A stretch of 64,000 bases of DNA from an uncultured Shewanella sp. (GTDB taxonomy: Bacteria; Pseudomonadota; Gammaproteobacteria; Enterobacterales; Shewanellaceae). Each line of letters opens with the position of its first letter. Position 1 is the stretch's first letter. Made by a program: the position numbers and the translations under genes. The notes beneath the pieces are model-generated. The model ran no database searches and had not been told where the DNA came from. It was given only the letters and a program-made list of their open reading frames with translations. The stretch lies in the NCBI GenBank assembly GCA_947503555.1, contig CANNEE010000004.1, forward strand, positions 186,001 through 250,000, written 5' to 3'. Below are positions 1 to 9,024 of this stretch, one piece after another.

Positions 1-2062
1 AGATGACTTTATGAAGCTGGGCAAGCCAAATCTCTTCTATGGTGTTACCGCTGGTAACATGGACTCCATGATCAACCGTTATACTGCCGAACGCCGTATG
101 CGTCACGATGATGCTTATACGCCAAATAATGAAGGTGGTAAGCGTCCTGATCGTGCTGTGACCGTTTATACCCAGCGCTGTAAAGAAGCCTTTAAAGATG
201 TGCCTGTTATCATAGGTGGTATTGAGGCGAGCTTGCGCCGTATCGCCCATTATGATTATTGGTCTGACAAAGTACGTCGCTCGGTTATCTTTGATGCCAA
301 AGCCGATATTTTAATGTACGGCAATGCCGAGCGTCCGCTGGTGGAAGTGGCCCACAGGCTGGCCGCTGGTGAACCAGTTTCTTCTATTCATGATGTGCGC
401 GGCACTGCCGTGATGCGTCGTGATCCTCTGCCCGAATGGCGAGGTGTGGACTCACGTAAAATCGATCAGCTTCATAAAATCGATCCTATTCCTAATCCCT
501 ATGGCGCCGATGATGTGGGATGCGTCAATTTATCAGGCCCTTCCGATGTGAAGGTGTTTGATAATGATGCGCCTAAGCCTATCAGTGTGCAGCCCCCTAA
601 ACCTAAGCCATGGGAAAAAACCTATGTGTTATTGCCAGCCTATGACAAAGTTGCTGGTGATAAATATCTCTATGCCCATGCATCGCGTATTTTGCATCAA
701 GAGACTAATCCTGGCTGTGCTCGAGCCCTGTTTCAGCCCCATACCGACCGAGGCGTTTGGGTCAATCCGCCAGCTTGGCCGCTGACGACCGAAGAGATGG
801 ATCAGGTGTTTGGTTTGCCGTATCAAAGGGTGCCGCATCCAAGTTATGGCAAGGCTAAAATTCCCGCCTATGACATGATTAAAACCTCGATTAACATCAT
901 GCGAGGGTGTTTTGGAGGCTGCTCTTTCTGCTCTATTACCGAGCATGAAGGACGAATTATTCAGAGTCGTTCACAAGAATCGATTATCAATGAGATCAAC
1001 GACATTCGCGACAAAGTCCCAGGTTTTACTGGCGTGATCTCAGATCTTGGTGGCCCAACGGCAAACATGTACCGTTTGGGTTGTACCAGCGAGAAAGCGG
1101 AGAAAACCTGTCGTCGACTATCCTGTGTTCATCCTAGTATTTGTGGTCATTTGGATACGGATCATCAAGCCACCATCGACCTTTATCGTGCCGCTCGAGA
1201 TGTTCCGGGTATCAAAAAGATTTTGATCGCTTCTGGTGTGCGTTATGACCTAGCGATTGAAGATCCCCGTTATGTGAAAGAGCTGGCAAAACACCATGTA
1301 GGTGGTTACTTAAAGATTGCGCCTGAACATACCGAAGAGGGGCCTTTAAGTAAGATGATGAAGCCCGGCATGGGCACCTATGACAAGTTTAAAGAGCTAT
1401 TTGATAAATACTCAGTCGAAGCCGGTAAGAAGCAGTATCTGATCCCCTATTTTATCTCTGCCCATCCTGGAACGACCAATGAGGACATGGTTAACCTAGC
1501 GCTTTGGCTAAAGGAGCAGAAATTTAAATTAGATCAGGTGCAAAACTTCTATCCATCGCCGATGGCCAATGCCACGACTATTTACCATACAGAGTTAAAC
1601 TCACTGAAGAACGTCAAGCATACCAGTGAAGAAGTATCTGTGCCGAAAAAAGGTCGTCAGCGTAAACTGCACAAGGCATTGCTGCGCTACCATGATGAAG
1701 CAGGCTGGCCAATGATCCGCGAAGCACTGCGAGAGATGGGTAAAGAGCATCTGATTGGCACTAAACCTCACTGTCTTGTGCCCCCAGAAGGTCGAGGTGA
1801 ACGCGCTAAGTTTGGCACTAAATCAAATGGGAAAGGCCAGCAGACAAAGGGTAAGAGCCAAACAAGGGCTAGCAAGGCGAAGCAAGGCTTAACCCGTTTT
1901 AGTGATAACCAGTTTGACGATAGAAAGCCTGCTACTAAGCAGAAGTCTAAGTCGGGCCAAGGTGGCAACAAACCTACAGCTAATGCCAAGGGCGGCAGCA
2001 AGAAGCTGAGTCGCAGAGAGCCGGGTAAAGGTTGGGCGACTAAGCCAAAACACACTAGATAG
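1..2062 (+). CDS. ygiQ: YgiQ family radical SAM protein (5' end outside window)
   Basis: This is the C-terminal roughly 690 residues of a YgiQ-type radical SAM protein. The reading frame is open from base 2, ahead of the first ATG at 11, and the family has more residues N-terminal to this point, so the true start lies upstream of the window. The radical SAM cluster motif CFGGCSFC follows NIMRG and would bind a 4Fe-4S cluster and S-adenosylmethionine. The last ~80 residues are a low-complexity basic tail rich in Lys, Gln and Gly, which may bind nucleic acid (inference). The substrate of YgiQ is not known to me. The gene ends at a bidirectional terminator shared with the convergent nitrilase gene. 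Confidence 0.9.
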   Translation, partial: DDFMKLGKPNLFYGVTAGNMDSMINRYTAERRMRHDDAYTPNNEGGKRPDRAVTVYTQRCKEAFKDVPVIIGGIEASLRRIAHYDYWSDKVRRSVIFDAKADILMYGNAERPLVEVAHRLAAGEPVSSIHDVRGTAVMRRDPLPEWRGVDSRKIDQLHKIDPIPNPYGADDVGCVNLSGPSDVKVFDNDAPKPISVQPPKPKPWEKTYVLLPAYDKVAGDKYLYAHASRILHQETNPGCARALFQPHTDRGVWVNPPAWPLTTEEMDQVFGLPYQRVPHPSYGKAKIPAYDMIKTSINIMRGCFGGCSFCSITEHEGRIIQSRSQESIINEINDIRDKVPGFTGVISDLGGPTANMYRLGCTSEKAEKTCRRLSCVHPSICGHLDTDHQATIDLYRAARDVPGIKKILIASGVRYDLAIEDPRYVKELAKHHVGGYLKIAPEHTEEGPLSKMMKPGMGTYDKFKELFDKYSVEAGKKQYLIPYFISAHPGTTNEDMVNLALWLKEQKFKLDQVQNFYPSPMANATTIYHTELNSLKNVKHTSEEVSVPKKGRQRKLHKALLRYHDEAGWPMIREALREMGKEHLIGTKPHCLVPPEGRGERAKFGTKSNGKGQQTKGKSQTRASKAKQGLTRFSDNQFDDRKPATKQKSKSGQGGNKPTANAKGGSKKLSRREPGKGWATKPKHTR

Positions 2063-2080
2063 ACGAGTTTATTTGAATTA

Positions 2081-2108
2081 AAAAAAGAGCGCATTATGCG
2101 CTCTTTTC
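2081..2108. terminator. Bidirectional rho-independent terminator
   Basis: The stem GAGCGCA/TGCGCTC has a 3-nt loop and is flanked by an A-run on the left and a T-run on the right. It can therefore end both ygiQ (plus strand) and the nitrilase gene (minus strand). Confidence 0.85.
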
Positions 2109-2115
2109 GTTTTAC

Positions 2116-3051
2116 TTAGTCTCGTTTTAAGGATGTTTGCTTCTCGCTGTTAACATGCAGAGTAAACACATCTGGCCTTGAGTAGTGGCCTGCCACATCT
2201 AGGGCCCTTCTTGATAGCGCGACGCTGTTTAGGTCTATATTGGCGTAGAGAATGCCTTTTTCTTTACGCATGGGGCCGGCGACAATTTTGCCTCCGGGTG
2301 CGATGACAACAGAGTCCCCTGGGTTGATCCACTCCTCTTCCGCTGGATAGAGCTTATCTCGGTCAGGGAAGTCTTGGGGAATATCGCTATTTTCTAGGGC
2401 TACACCACTACAGATCACCCAGCAGCGACCTTCACGTGCAATATGCTGCATGGTGCCGAGCCAGTCATCTCCACTGTCATAGGTTGGGGCAATATAGAGT
2501 TCAACGCCTTGGGCATAGAGGCTGTATCTGGCAAGTGGCATATAGTTTTCCCAGCAAATTAGTGTTCCCACTCTTCCTACTGGCGTATTCACGACATTTA
2601 GACCGCTGCCATCACCGAATCCCCATACCATACGTTCTGGGTTAGTGGGCATGAGCTTACGGTGATGGTTGATGATGTTGCCCTGCTCATCAATTACAAG
2701 TACAGAGTTTAATACAGTCGCTCGGCTAAGCTTATTATTGCGCTCATTAAGACCGCAGATGACAGTCACCTCAAATTGCTTGGCGGCATTACAAATTGGC
2801 TGAATTTGTTCACTACTTAAATCGATCGCACTATCGAGTAATTGCTGGTGTAGAGCTTCACTGGTTCCCCAGTCTCCTCCGGGTCTCAGACGCCAAATCC
2901 AAGCGGGATAACCTGAAATAAAGGCTTCAGGAAAGACGATAAGTTTGGCTCCAGAGTCGGCGGCTTGCTCGATTAAGTCTACGGCTCGTGAAAGGGTCTC
3001 TTGACGATTGAGGAGTACAGGAGCGTGTTGGATTACGGCAATTTTATGCAT
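2116..3051 (-). CDS. Nitrilase / carbon-nitrogen hydrolase
   Basis: A 311-residue carbon-nitrogen hydrolase superfamily protein with the full Glu-Lys-Cys triad: E42 (FPEAFISGYP), K132 (HHRKLMPT) and C166 (LICWENYMP). The CWENYMPLARY context is typical of true nitrilases, which hydrolyse nitriles to carboxylic acids and ammonia, rather than of amidases or Nit1/Nit2 omega-amidases. The ATG is preceded by an AGGATAAAGG ribosome-binding region. There is no signal peptide, so the enzyme is cytoplasmic. It is a single gene with its own terminator. The physiological nitrile cannot be read from sequence. Confidence 0.85.
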   Translation of the reverse strand: MHKIAVIQHAPVLLNRQETLSRAVDLIEQAADSGAKLIVFPEAFISGYPAWIWRLRPGGDWGTSEALHQQLLDSAIDLSSEQIQPICNAAKQFEVTVICGLNERNNKLSRATVLNSVLVIDEQGNIINHHRKLMPTNPERMVWGFGDGSGLNVVNTPVGRVGTLICWENYMPLARYSLYAQGVELYIAPTYDSGDDWLGTMQHIAREGRCWVICSGVALENSDIPQDFPDRDKLYPAEEEWINPGDSVVIAPGGKIVAGPMRKEKGILYANIDLNSVALSRRALDVAGHYSRPDVFTLHVNSEKQTSLKRD

Positions 3052-3209
3052 AACCTTTATCCTGAAAAGAGTTAATGTGCCTTTAAACTATAGTTGTGAT
3101 TACTCTCTTTGTGATTGATAGGTTGATTTTGTGCTGGTGGGAGATTTATATGCTGTCTAGGAGTGGTTATTAGAGCCTAACAGTTTCTAAATGAAAGGCT
3201 CTCAAAGTG

Positions 3210-3911
3210 CTAGTTGGCGTGACTGAGCGCCTCTGTTACCGCAGCTTGTGCGTGTATTTCTGTGGTATCAAATACAGGCACTTGGGTATCTTGTTGTTGA
3301 ATCAACATGGCGATTTCTGTACAGCCGAGTATCACGCCTTGCGCCCCTTGCTTGGCGAGTTTGTCTATGATTGTTTGATAGACGGCTTTTGAGCTGGGTT
3401 TTACCTCACCAAGGCATAACTCTTGGTAGATAATTTGGTGAACTTGCTCTCTATCTTCGGCGTTAGGCACTAATACTTGGATACCATATTTTTCTGTGAG
3501 TCTGGCTTTATAAAAGTCCTGTTCCATGGTGAAGCGTGTGCCGAGTAAGCCGACTTTATTGATACCCTGAGCCTTGAGTGTTTGAGCTGTGGCATCGGCA
3601 ATATGCAGCAGGGGAATAGATAATTTTGCTTCTATCTCGGGAGCGACCTTATGCATGGTATTGGTGCAGATGATAAGAAAGTCTGCACCTGCTCGTTCAA
3701 CGGACAGTGCTGCCTGAGTGAGTATTTCTGCCAGCTCTTCCCACTTATCTTGATGTTGCAGCCTTTCTATTTCGGCAAAGTCGACACTATGTAAACAGAT
3801 CTTGGCTGAATGCAGGCCGCCAAGTTGCTGTTTTACTCCTTGGTTGAGCGCTTGGTAATAACTTAATGTCGACTCCCAGCTCATTCCGCCTAACATACCT
3901 ATGGTTTTCAT
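3210..3911 (-). CDS. Aspartate/glutamate racemase family protein
   Basis: A cofactor-independent amino-acid racemase of the Asp/Glu/hydantoin racemase superfamily (YgeA/RacX type). The two catalytic cysteines are visible at C82 (IICTNTMH) and C197 (ILGCTEI), counting from the MKTIGMLGGMSWEST start. That start fits the family N-terminus. An upstream in-frame ATG at 3941 would add ten residues (MTVPTEKEQK) and cannot be excluded, since neither start has a strong ribosome-binding site. The likely role is making a D-amino acid, but specificity is not resolved. Confidence 0.85.
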   Translation of the reverse strand: MKTIGMLGGMSWESTLSYYQALNQGVKQQLGGLHSAKICLHSVDFAEIERLQHQDKWEELAEILTQAALSVERAGADFLIICTNTMHKVAPEIEAKLSIPLLHIADATAQTLKAQGINKVGLLGTRFTMEQDFYKARLTEKYGIQVLVPNAEDREQVHQIIYQELCLGEVKPSSKAVYQTIIDKLAKQGAQGVILGCTEIAMLIQQQDTQVPVFDTTEIHAQAAVTEALSHAN

Positions 3912-4075
3912 CTTCTGTTCTTTCTCTGTTGGTACTGTCATGATTTGTCTTATTCTGGCTGCTTTATTAAACCTTGAGGCTCATCTTGAGCCTAGCAGTT
4001 AGCATTTTCTAGGATATTATTGGTTTGTGATTTTGCAGGACAAACTCAAGCAAAAACGCTAAAAATCTGATTTTT

Positions 4076-4984
4076 CTAATTTTTGTTGAAAGGTGCTAAT
4101 GCCTCGGCACATTTTTTTCTAAGGAAATCTCTGAGCATCAACACCACGGGGGTAACCTGTTTACGGCTGGGGCAGATAAGATAGATATGTAGCTCTGGGG
4201 ATTGGTAGTCTGGCATTAGCTCGACTAGCGCTCCCGAGGCAAGATCTTCTGCCATATCCAACCTAGATTTATAGGCGATACCTTTTCCAGCCACTGCCCA
4301 ACGATGGATGATGTCGGCGTCGTTGGCTTCATGTCTGCCGCTGACCTTAATCTTATGTATTTGTTTGTCTTTTTTTAATGTCCAAGTATCAAAGCTTGTG
4401 CCTGCGACTTGATAGCAAAGACAGTTGTGATGAATCAGATCTTCTGGGGTTTTAGGTCTACCGAACTTAGCAATATAGTTAGGTGATGCACAGATGACTC
4501 TGTCCATTTTCACAATAGGGAAGGCGATTAATGAGGAATCTTCGGGTTCACCATAGCGCAGCTGCATATCGACGCGATCGAGGTAAAAGTCACTGAGAGA
4601 GTCTCCCAAGCTAAGATCCAGCGCCAGCTCTGGATTGGCTAGCATCACTTCATCTAACCAAGGCAGCAGAATATTGCGCCCAAAATCAGAGGAGGTGGCA
4701 AGGCGGATTTTGCCCGCGATTTTACCTTGCATCGCATACATGGAGGCTTTGCCTTCCTCAAGGTTCTGCAGCGCCTGTTGGCAATGGAGTAGAAAACGCT
4801 CTCCCTCAGCCGTAATACGTAATTGGCGTGTTGAGCGAATAAAGAGCTGAGCGCCCAGTTGCTTCTCTAAACGTTTGAGTGCAGCACTGGCAGTGGCCGA
4901 AGTCATATCGAGTTGATGAGCCGCTGAGGTGATATTGCCCGTATTGGCAGTTCTGACAAACAGATCGAGATCTTCTACTTTCAT
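4076..4984 (-). CDS. LysR family transcriptional regulator
   Basis: A LysR-type regulator. The N-terminal winged helix starts MKVEDLDLFVRTANTGNI and contains the usual recognition-helix region (SAAHQLDMTSATASAALKRLE), followed by a substrate-binding-like effector domain. The frame stays open 31 codons further upstream to 5077, but the family start is the Met at 4984, giving about 302 residues. The gene is divergent from the truncated DUF4198 remnant just upstream. LysR regulators often control the divergent gene, so this one may have lost its original target (inference). Confidence 0.85.
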   Translation of the reverse strand: MKVEDLDLFVRTANTGNITSAAHQLDMTSATASAALKRLEKQLGAQLFIRSTRQLRITAEGERFLLHCQQALQNLEEGKASMYAMQGKIAGKIRLATSSDFGRNILLPWLDEVMLANPELALDLSLGDSLSDFYLDRVDMQLRYGEPEDSSLIAFPIVKMDRVICASPNYIAKFGRPKTPEDLIHHNCLCYQVAGTSFDTWTLKKDKQIHKIKVSGRHEANDADIIHRWAVAGKGIAYKSRLDMAEDLASGALVELMPDYQSPELHIYLICPSRKQVTPVVLMLRDFLRKKCAEALAPFNKN

Positions 4985-5099
4985 TTTTTGCCTTTCACTC
5001 TTATCAAAAATCTTTTGATATTGTTTGCTACATTGCCCTGTTTTTAGTTTAGTTATTTTGACGGACAATGTCTTCATCGGCTCGGTGAGAGCTTCATGA

Positions 5100-5363
5100 A
5101 TACAAGAAATAATTAAGCTGATGTTTAATGGTAAGCCGCAAGCGGGTGTAAAAGCTGAGGTGGTGCGTGAAGGTGCGCGTTACCGCAACGACCCTGAAGT
5201 GAAAGAACTGGTATCCAATAAAGATGGCATCATTCAGTTTACCCCAACTCATGCGGGTCGTTACCTGTTGATGGCAAATCACAGCGAAACACTGAAGAAT
5301 GACCCCCTAGCCGATAAAGTCGGCGGCCAGCTGTTCTTTACCTTTGAAGCGATTCTTGATTAA
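5100..5363 (+). pseudogene. Truncated DUF4198-like protein, C-terminal remnant
   Basis: About 85 codons that read like the C-terminal end of a DUF4198 (periplasmic, nickel-uptake-associated) protein: FNGKPQAGVKAEV, then SNKDGIIQFTPTHAGRYLL, ending at TAA. Family members are usually about 250-280 residues with a signal peptide. Here the frame is closed by TGA at 5097 and nothing resembling the N-terminal two thirds is present. Homology seems to extend upstream of the first ATG (5121), which argues for a broken gene rather than a short real one. The family call is from memory of the motif pattern. Confidence 0.6.
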
Positions 5364-5389
5364 GGCTTAGGTTGTTAATTGCTGTATAG

Positions 5390-5411
5390 CGCCCTGCTAA
5401 TTTGCAGGGCG
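5390..5411 (+). repeat. Inverted repeat after the DUF4198 remnant
   Basis: Perfect 8-bp stem CGCCCTGC/GCAGGGCG with a 6-nt loop, 27 bases past the stop of the remnant. There is no T-run, so it is a 3' stem-loop rather than a clear intrinsic terminator. It is probably the original 3' end of the now broken gene. Confidence 0.5.
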
Positions 5412-5464
5412 ATAAGTGGTGGCCACCTTCAGACTTTATTAGGCTAGGTATGAAGGTACGCTAT

Positions 5465-6391
5465 TTATGCTGGCAGAGGCTCAAACGGGCCAAAGTCAAT
5501 CGGCTCTTGAACAATCTCATCGTCTACCTGATAGAAATACTCAGGTACATAGTCGTTTTCAAAGTCTAAGGTATAACCAAAGCGTTTATAGGCTACGCGG
5601 GCCATGGCGGTTAAAGGTAAAGAGAGATTGCCTGCAATATTACCTTTTAGCTTGTCTTGACGCCAAAATTCATAGTGACGATGCAATGCCTTATGCATAC
5701 TTTGACGATAGGCTTGCTCGTCATCGGAAAACATCTGCTGCATCACTTCAAATAGCGGCAACTTGATATCTGAGGTATGGACGAAGGAGGCATCATTGAC
5801 TCGCCCTTGCGACGAGGCATCGATAAAAGCTTGAAATGTTTGTTCCATATCATGGGGTTCAAGTCCAAAAAAGCCCATTAGTAGGTCACTATAAATTTTT
5901 TGTGAATCATCAGCCCAATCAAATATCGGGTCGTAGCGCATTTGAGCTAAAACTTCCATGGTTTGGCGGTCATCCAATACCACTGCACTAAAAAAGTACT
6001 CAAACCAATCGGTAATATAGTAAAAACGCGCTTCTTGAATAAGTGCAGGGCAAACCAGCTCACTGCCATAGACATTGATTGTAAGCGTCGCGATTTGGTC
6101 ATCATCAAGGCCGTCACTGGCTGGCAGCAACTTACGCTCAATATCCTTCAGACCATAATAGAGCCATAGGCGAAAATGGGCATAAGCTCTCTCTGGCAGA
6201 TTGGCGGTGTAGTGTAAGCCTGTAACACAGGATAAATGTAGCTTACTTAGATTCGCAATGTTAAAGCCTGCAAGGTTCCCTTGCGCCCTATGACTAGATA
6301 TTCTATTCAAACTACCTAATTTAACTTGAATATATCTTTGATTCGTTTTTAAATTCTCTAGATGTCCTGGCACTTTTGCTAGTGGATTCAT
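5465..6391 (-). CDS. Imm49-like immunity family protein (orphan)
   Basis: A 308-residue soluble protein without signal peptide or membrane segment. The middle (about residues 100-230) has the feel of the Imm49 polymorphic-toxin immunity family: a short beta motif (TLTINVYGSEL), then a helix containing ITDWFEYFFSAVVLDDRQTMEVL, then further helices. The C-terminus is acidic (DNDYVPEYFYQVDDEIVQEP around the end). Imm49 proteins normally sit beside a toxin, and none is adjacent here. The start has a good AAGGAC ribosome-binding site. The family assignment is by remembered pattern and could be wrong; otherwise the gene is hypothetical. Confidence 0.45.
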   Translation of the reverse strand: MNPLAKVPGHLENLKTNQRYIQVKLGSLNRISSHRAQGNLAGFNIANLSKLHLSCVTGLHYTANLPERAYAHFRLWLYYGLKDIERKLLPASDGLDDDQIATLTINVYGSELVCPALIQEARFYYITDWFEYFFSAVVLDDRQTMEVLAQMRYDPIFDWADDSQKIYSDLLMGFFGLEPHDMEQTFQAFIDASSQGRVNDASFVHTSDIKLPLFEVMQQMFSDDEQAYRQSMHKALHRHYEFWRQDKLKGNIAGNLSLPLTAMARVAYKRFGYTLDFENDYVPEYFYQVDDEIVQEPIDFGPFEPLPA

Positions 6392-6600
6392 TAGAGTCCT
6401 TTACTACTTTGGCTAATAGATAATAAGGCTGACATCATAAATCATAAACTAAGCAGGCTATAGCCAAGACGGTATTTTCTTTGGCATTGATAAGTATTAA
6501 ATTAACGCTGAACAACAGATTGGCATTGCAAGTTGGCTTTTAACTTGTGCTTAAGCCATATGAGCTTAATGGTTCTTATTGTTACTGAAGTAAATAATGC

Positions 6601-6624
6601 GAAAAGAGGCCTAGCGGCCTCTTC
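6601..6624 (-). terminator. Terminator of the porin gene
   Basis: On the minus strand GAAGAGGCC-GCTA-GGCCTCTTTTC forms an 8-bp stem followed by T residues, 45 bases after the porin stop. Confidence 0.8.
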
Positions 6625-6668
6625 AAATTTATGTGTTACTCAACTGACATTTGAATGACTAACTGTGA

Positions 6669-7745
6669 TTAGCCTTTCCAAGTCAGGTTAAAGTCGTAAC
6701 GGAAACCAAGAGCGATTTGAGTGTCATCTTGGTAGTTATCAAAATCTTGAGTCACATACTCTAGGTGGACACGCACGTTAGAGGCTGGGTTCCACTCCAG
6801 GGTAGCGTTATAGCCAGCATAGTCATAGGAAGTGCTGTCTTTGATGCCATCTTCAAACTGGAAGTAGCCCAACTTGATTTTGTAGTCTTTGGCGATGGGA
6901 TAAGCAAATGCAGTATCTAAGGTGCTGCCGCTGCGATCTGCGCCTGAGTTGAAGTTGTAATCTTTATCTTGGTAGCTGATAGCTGCATAAAGATCATTGC
7001 TAAAGGTGTAAGCCACTACACCACCTAGTAGCTTTGCATCACCTGTATTGAGCTCGGTATCGACAGCGTCATAGGTGTCCTTAGTGAGGTAGCTTAAACC
7101 TAAGTGCAGCGCGTCTTTATCATAACCCATACCTGCGTTAATCATATCGGCGCCGTCTTCACCTTTAGGGCCGTTAAACTGAGCACCAGCGATAAAGGTA
7201 AAATCACCCGTTTGCAGCTTGTAGGTGGCAAAGTTATCAACAAAGAAGGGGCTTTCTTGGTTGTAGGCAAATGGACTATTGGCATTGTTGAAGATATCAA
7301 CATATTCAGCTACTAAGGTGTATTGTACTGGTCTTTGGCGACCTAGAGCGATAGCGCCATAGGGAGAAGCAATACCGGCAAAGGCGAGGCGAGCATCACC
7401 AAACTTACCGCTGTCGTTTATCTTAATTTTCCACTCGCCTTGGGCAAAAGCGCTCCAGCCATGACCAAGATCGGTACTGGCCTTTACACCTAAGCGCGAC
7501 AGGGCATCGCCCACTTTCCAGTTGTCGTTGTCATCATTGTCTTGGTAAACCAAGGTTGGACGTAACGAGCCATATAAGCTGAATTGGCTGTTCTTTAGCA
7601 GAGCTGGCGTTTGCTCTGTTTGATCTTCAAGCTGAGCGATACGCTCGTTAAGGGCTTGGATTTGTTGCTCAAGGGTATCTGATGCTGTGGCAGAAAAGGC
7701 GCAGCTACCTACAGCTAGGGCGATCAAAGTCTTCATCATTTTCAT
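6669..7745 (-). CDS. Gram-negative outer membrane porin
   Basis: About 358 residues. It has a signal peptide (MKMMKTLIALAVGSCAFSATA), then a short coiled coil (DTLEQQIQALNERIAQLED), then a beta-barrel of the trimeric porin type rich in alternating aromatic/polar strands (SLYGSLRPTLVYQ, GLGHGW-like turns, IALGFRYDFNL near the end). The start was placed at the Met that opens the signal peptide; the frame extends 12 codons further upstream. It lies directly downstream of a molybdoenzyme operon and is separated from it by a terminator-like hairpin at 7841-7863. It may still take up that operon's substrate (inference from position only). Confidence 0.85.
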   Translation of the reverse strand: MKMMKTLIALAVGSCAFSATASDTLEQQIQALNERIAQLEDQTEQTPALLKNSQFSLYGSLRPTLVYQDNDDNDNWKVGDALSRLGVKASTDLGHGWSAFAQGEWKIKINDSGKFGDARLAFAGIASPYGAIALGRQRPVQYTLVAEYVDIFNNANSPFAYNQESPFFVDNFATYKLQTGDFTFIAGAQFNGPKGEDGADMINAGMGYDKDALHLGLSYLTKDTYDAVDTELNTGDAKLLGGVVAYTFSNDLYAAISYQDKDYNFNSGADRSGSTLDTAFAYPIAKDYKIKLGYFQFEDGIKDSTSYDYAGYNATLEWNPASNVRVHLEYVTQDFDNYQDDTQIALGFRYDFNLTWKG

Positions 7746-7840
7746 GGTTATTCTCTTTATTTTGATAATTTGAGCATGCAAAAAGCCGCCAATATCTTTG
7801 AAGGTGAGATAAAGGTGTGCGATTTGAAATGCTGTTAATA

Positions 7841-7863
7841 ACAGGGCAAGAGGCCTGCCCTGT
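7841..7863 (-). terminator. Likely terminator of the molybdoenzyme operon
   Basis: Perfect 8-bp inverted repeat ACAGGGCA/TGCCCTGT with a 7-nt loop. On the minus strand it is followed by TTATTAA, a weak T-tract. It lies between the cytochrome b gene and the porin gene. Confidence 0.55.
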
Positions 7864-7903
7864 GTCTGTATTTGTGTGTTATTGACTCATAGTGAGTAGG
7901 TTT

Positions 7904-7952
7904 CCCGCCGCAGACCGTTAGTTGGGAGCTAATTGGGCCGATCTGCGGCAGG
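7904..7952 (-). repeat. Long GC-rich stem-loop after the cytochrome b gene
   Basis: Arms of 11 bp (CCTGCCGCAGA / TCTGCGGCGGG on the minus strand, one G-U pair) enclose a 27-nt loop just after the cytochrome b stop. There is no T-run. It is probably an mRNA 3' stabilising stem or part of a two-hairpin end together with the hairpin at 7841-7863. Confidence 0.5.
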
Positions 7953-7959
7953 AATAGGG

Positions 7960-8940
7960 TTAGGCTTTACCTGCTTTTTGCAGCTCTTTGAACCATAGGT
8001 TATGGTGCTGCTTAGCCCAGTTTTCGTCACAGTAGCCTGAGGTCATGTTTGACATGCCGCCTTCAGACATGACGGTAGCCATAAAGATATGCACCACAGA
8101 GAAGGCACCGATAACGATGGCCGATACGATATGAACAATCAGCATCAGGTTGGCAGTGTTCTTCGTCACATCGAAGCTGTTAGGGAACATCATAATCAGG
8201 CCTGACACTATCATGGCAGCGCCAAATAGGGCGAATACCCAGAACCATAGCTTCTCACCCGCGTTAGCAAAGCCTGCATCTGGATGAACTGGCTTGCCTG
8301 TGTTGATGTATCCACCTAGCACGGCAAACCACTTGATGTCATAGCTAGCAGGGATCTGCTTAGGCGCCCACATGAGTACCATAAGAATCGCACCTAACAT
8401 GAATGGGAAAGCCATTAGGCTATGTAAGCCGCTGGAGATACCCACTAGGCTAGCCCAGCCAGCGTCGCTCATGCTGGGTTCAAACAGCACGCGACCAGCA
8501 CCTAGCACTATGCCTGTGAGCAGTAGGAAGATACAGGCGATAGCACCTAGCCAGTGAACGCTCACACTCAGACCTGACCAGCGCTTGATCATCTTGCCTG
8601 AGAAACCTTTCTCAAGACGAGAGATTCCGTTAATGATAACGAATAGGGTAAATAGCAGAATCATGCCAAATACACTGCCTGTGACCATATAGGCGATGCT
8701 GTCAGTCGGAGCAAGCCATGCTAATAGTGAGCTATCGACATCTTCTGGAATCGAAGCTGGCATAAGTAGCTCAGGCTGAGTTGGCATACCGCGAACTTCA
8801 GGATGGTCGCCTGGGATCGCATGTTCTTGAATGGTTTGCCACTGTTGTGGCTGCAGTGTGGCGGTTTCGCTAGCCCATGCAGTCGCTGTGACAAAGACAC
8901 TCATCACAATAAAACTGAAAAATCTTATTGCTCTGTTCAT
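7960..8940 (-). CDS. Cytochrome b membrane anchor of a molybdoenzyme (FdhC/FdnI-like)
   Basis: A 326-residue protein with a cleavable signal peptide (ending TATAWA), a periplasmic stretch of about 60 residues, and four or more membrane segments. Histidines suited to b-type heme lie in SVHWLGAI, GLHSLMAF and LIVHIVSAI/SVVHIFMA. This is the formate-dehydrogenase gamma-subunit family, which passes electrons between the periplasmic FeS subunit and the quinone pool. It is the last gene of the operon 12387-7960. The start has a strong AAGGAG site. The anchor type is normally seen with formate dehydrogenases, but the partner Mo subunit here does not look like one. Confidence 0.85.
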   Translation of the reverse strand: MNRAIRFFSFIVMSVFVTATAWASETATLQPQQWQTIQEHAIPGDHPEVRGMPTQPELLMPASIPEDVDSSLLAWLAPTDSIAYMVTGSVFGMILLFTLFVIINGISRLEKGFSGKMIKRWSGLSVSVHWLGAIACIFLLLTGIVLGAGRVLFEPSMSDAGWASLVGISSGLHSLMAFPFMLGAILMVLMWAPKQIPASYDIKWFAVLGGYINTGKPVHPDAGFANAGEKLWFWVFALFGAAMIVSGLIMMFPNSFDVTKNTANLMLIVHIVSAIVIGAFSVVHIFMATVMSEGGMSNMTSGYCDENWAKQHHNLWFKELQKAGKA

Positions 8941-8977
8941 TGAAATTCTCCTTTGAGCGGATAAGTCCGCTGTCTTA

Positions 8978-9011
8978 ACTTAAGCTGCTCTATTGCATGA
9001 GCAGCTTAAGT
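8978..9011. repeat. 13-bp perfect inverted repeat between chaperone and cytochrome b genes
   Basis: ACTTAAGCTGCTC and GAGCAGCTTAAGT are separated by 8 bases, in the 84-bp gap inside the operon. No T-run follows on the minus strand. It may act as an intercistronic RNA stem that sets the relative amount of the downstream anchor subunit (inference). Confidence 0.7.
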
Positions 9012-9024
9012 ACCGCCCCTTGAT

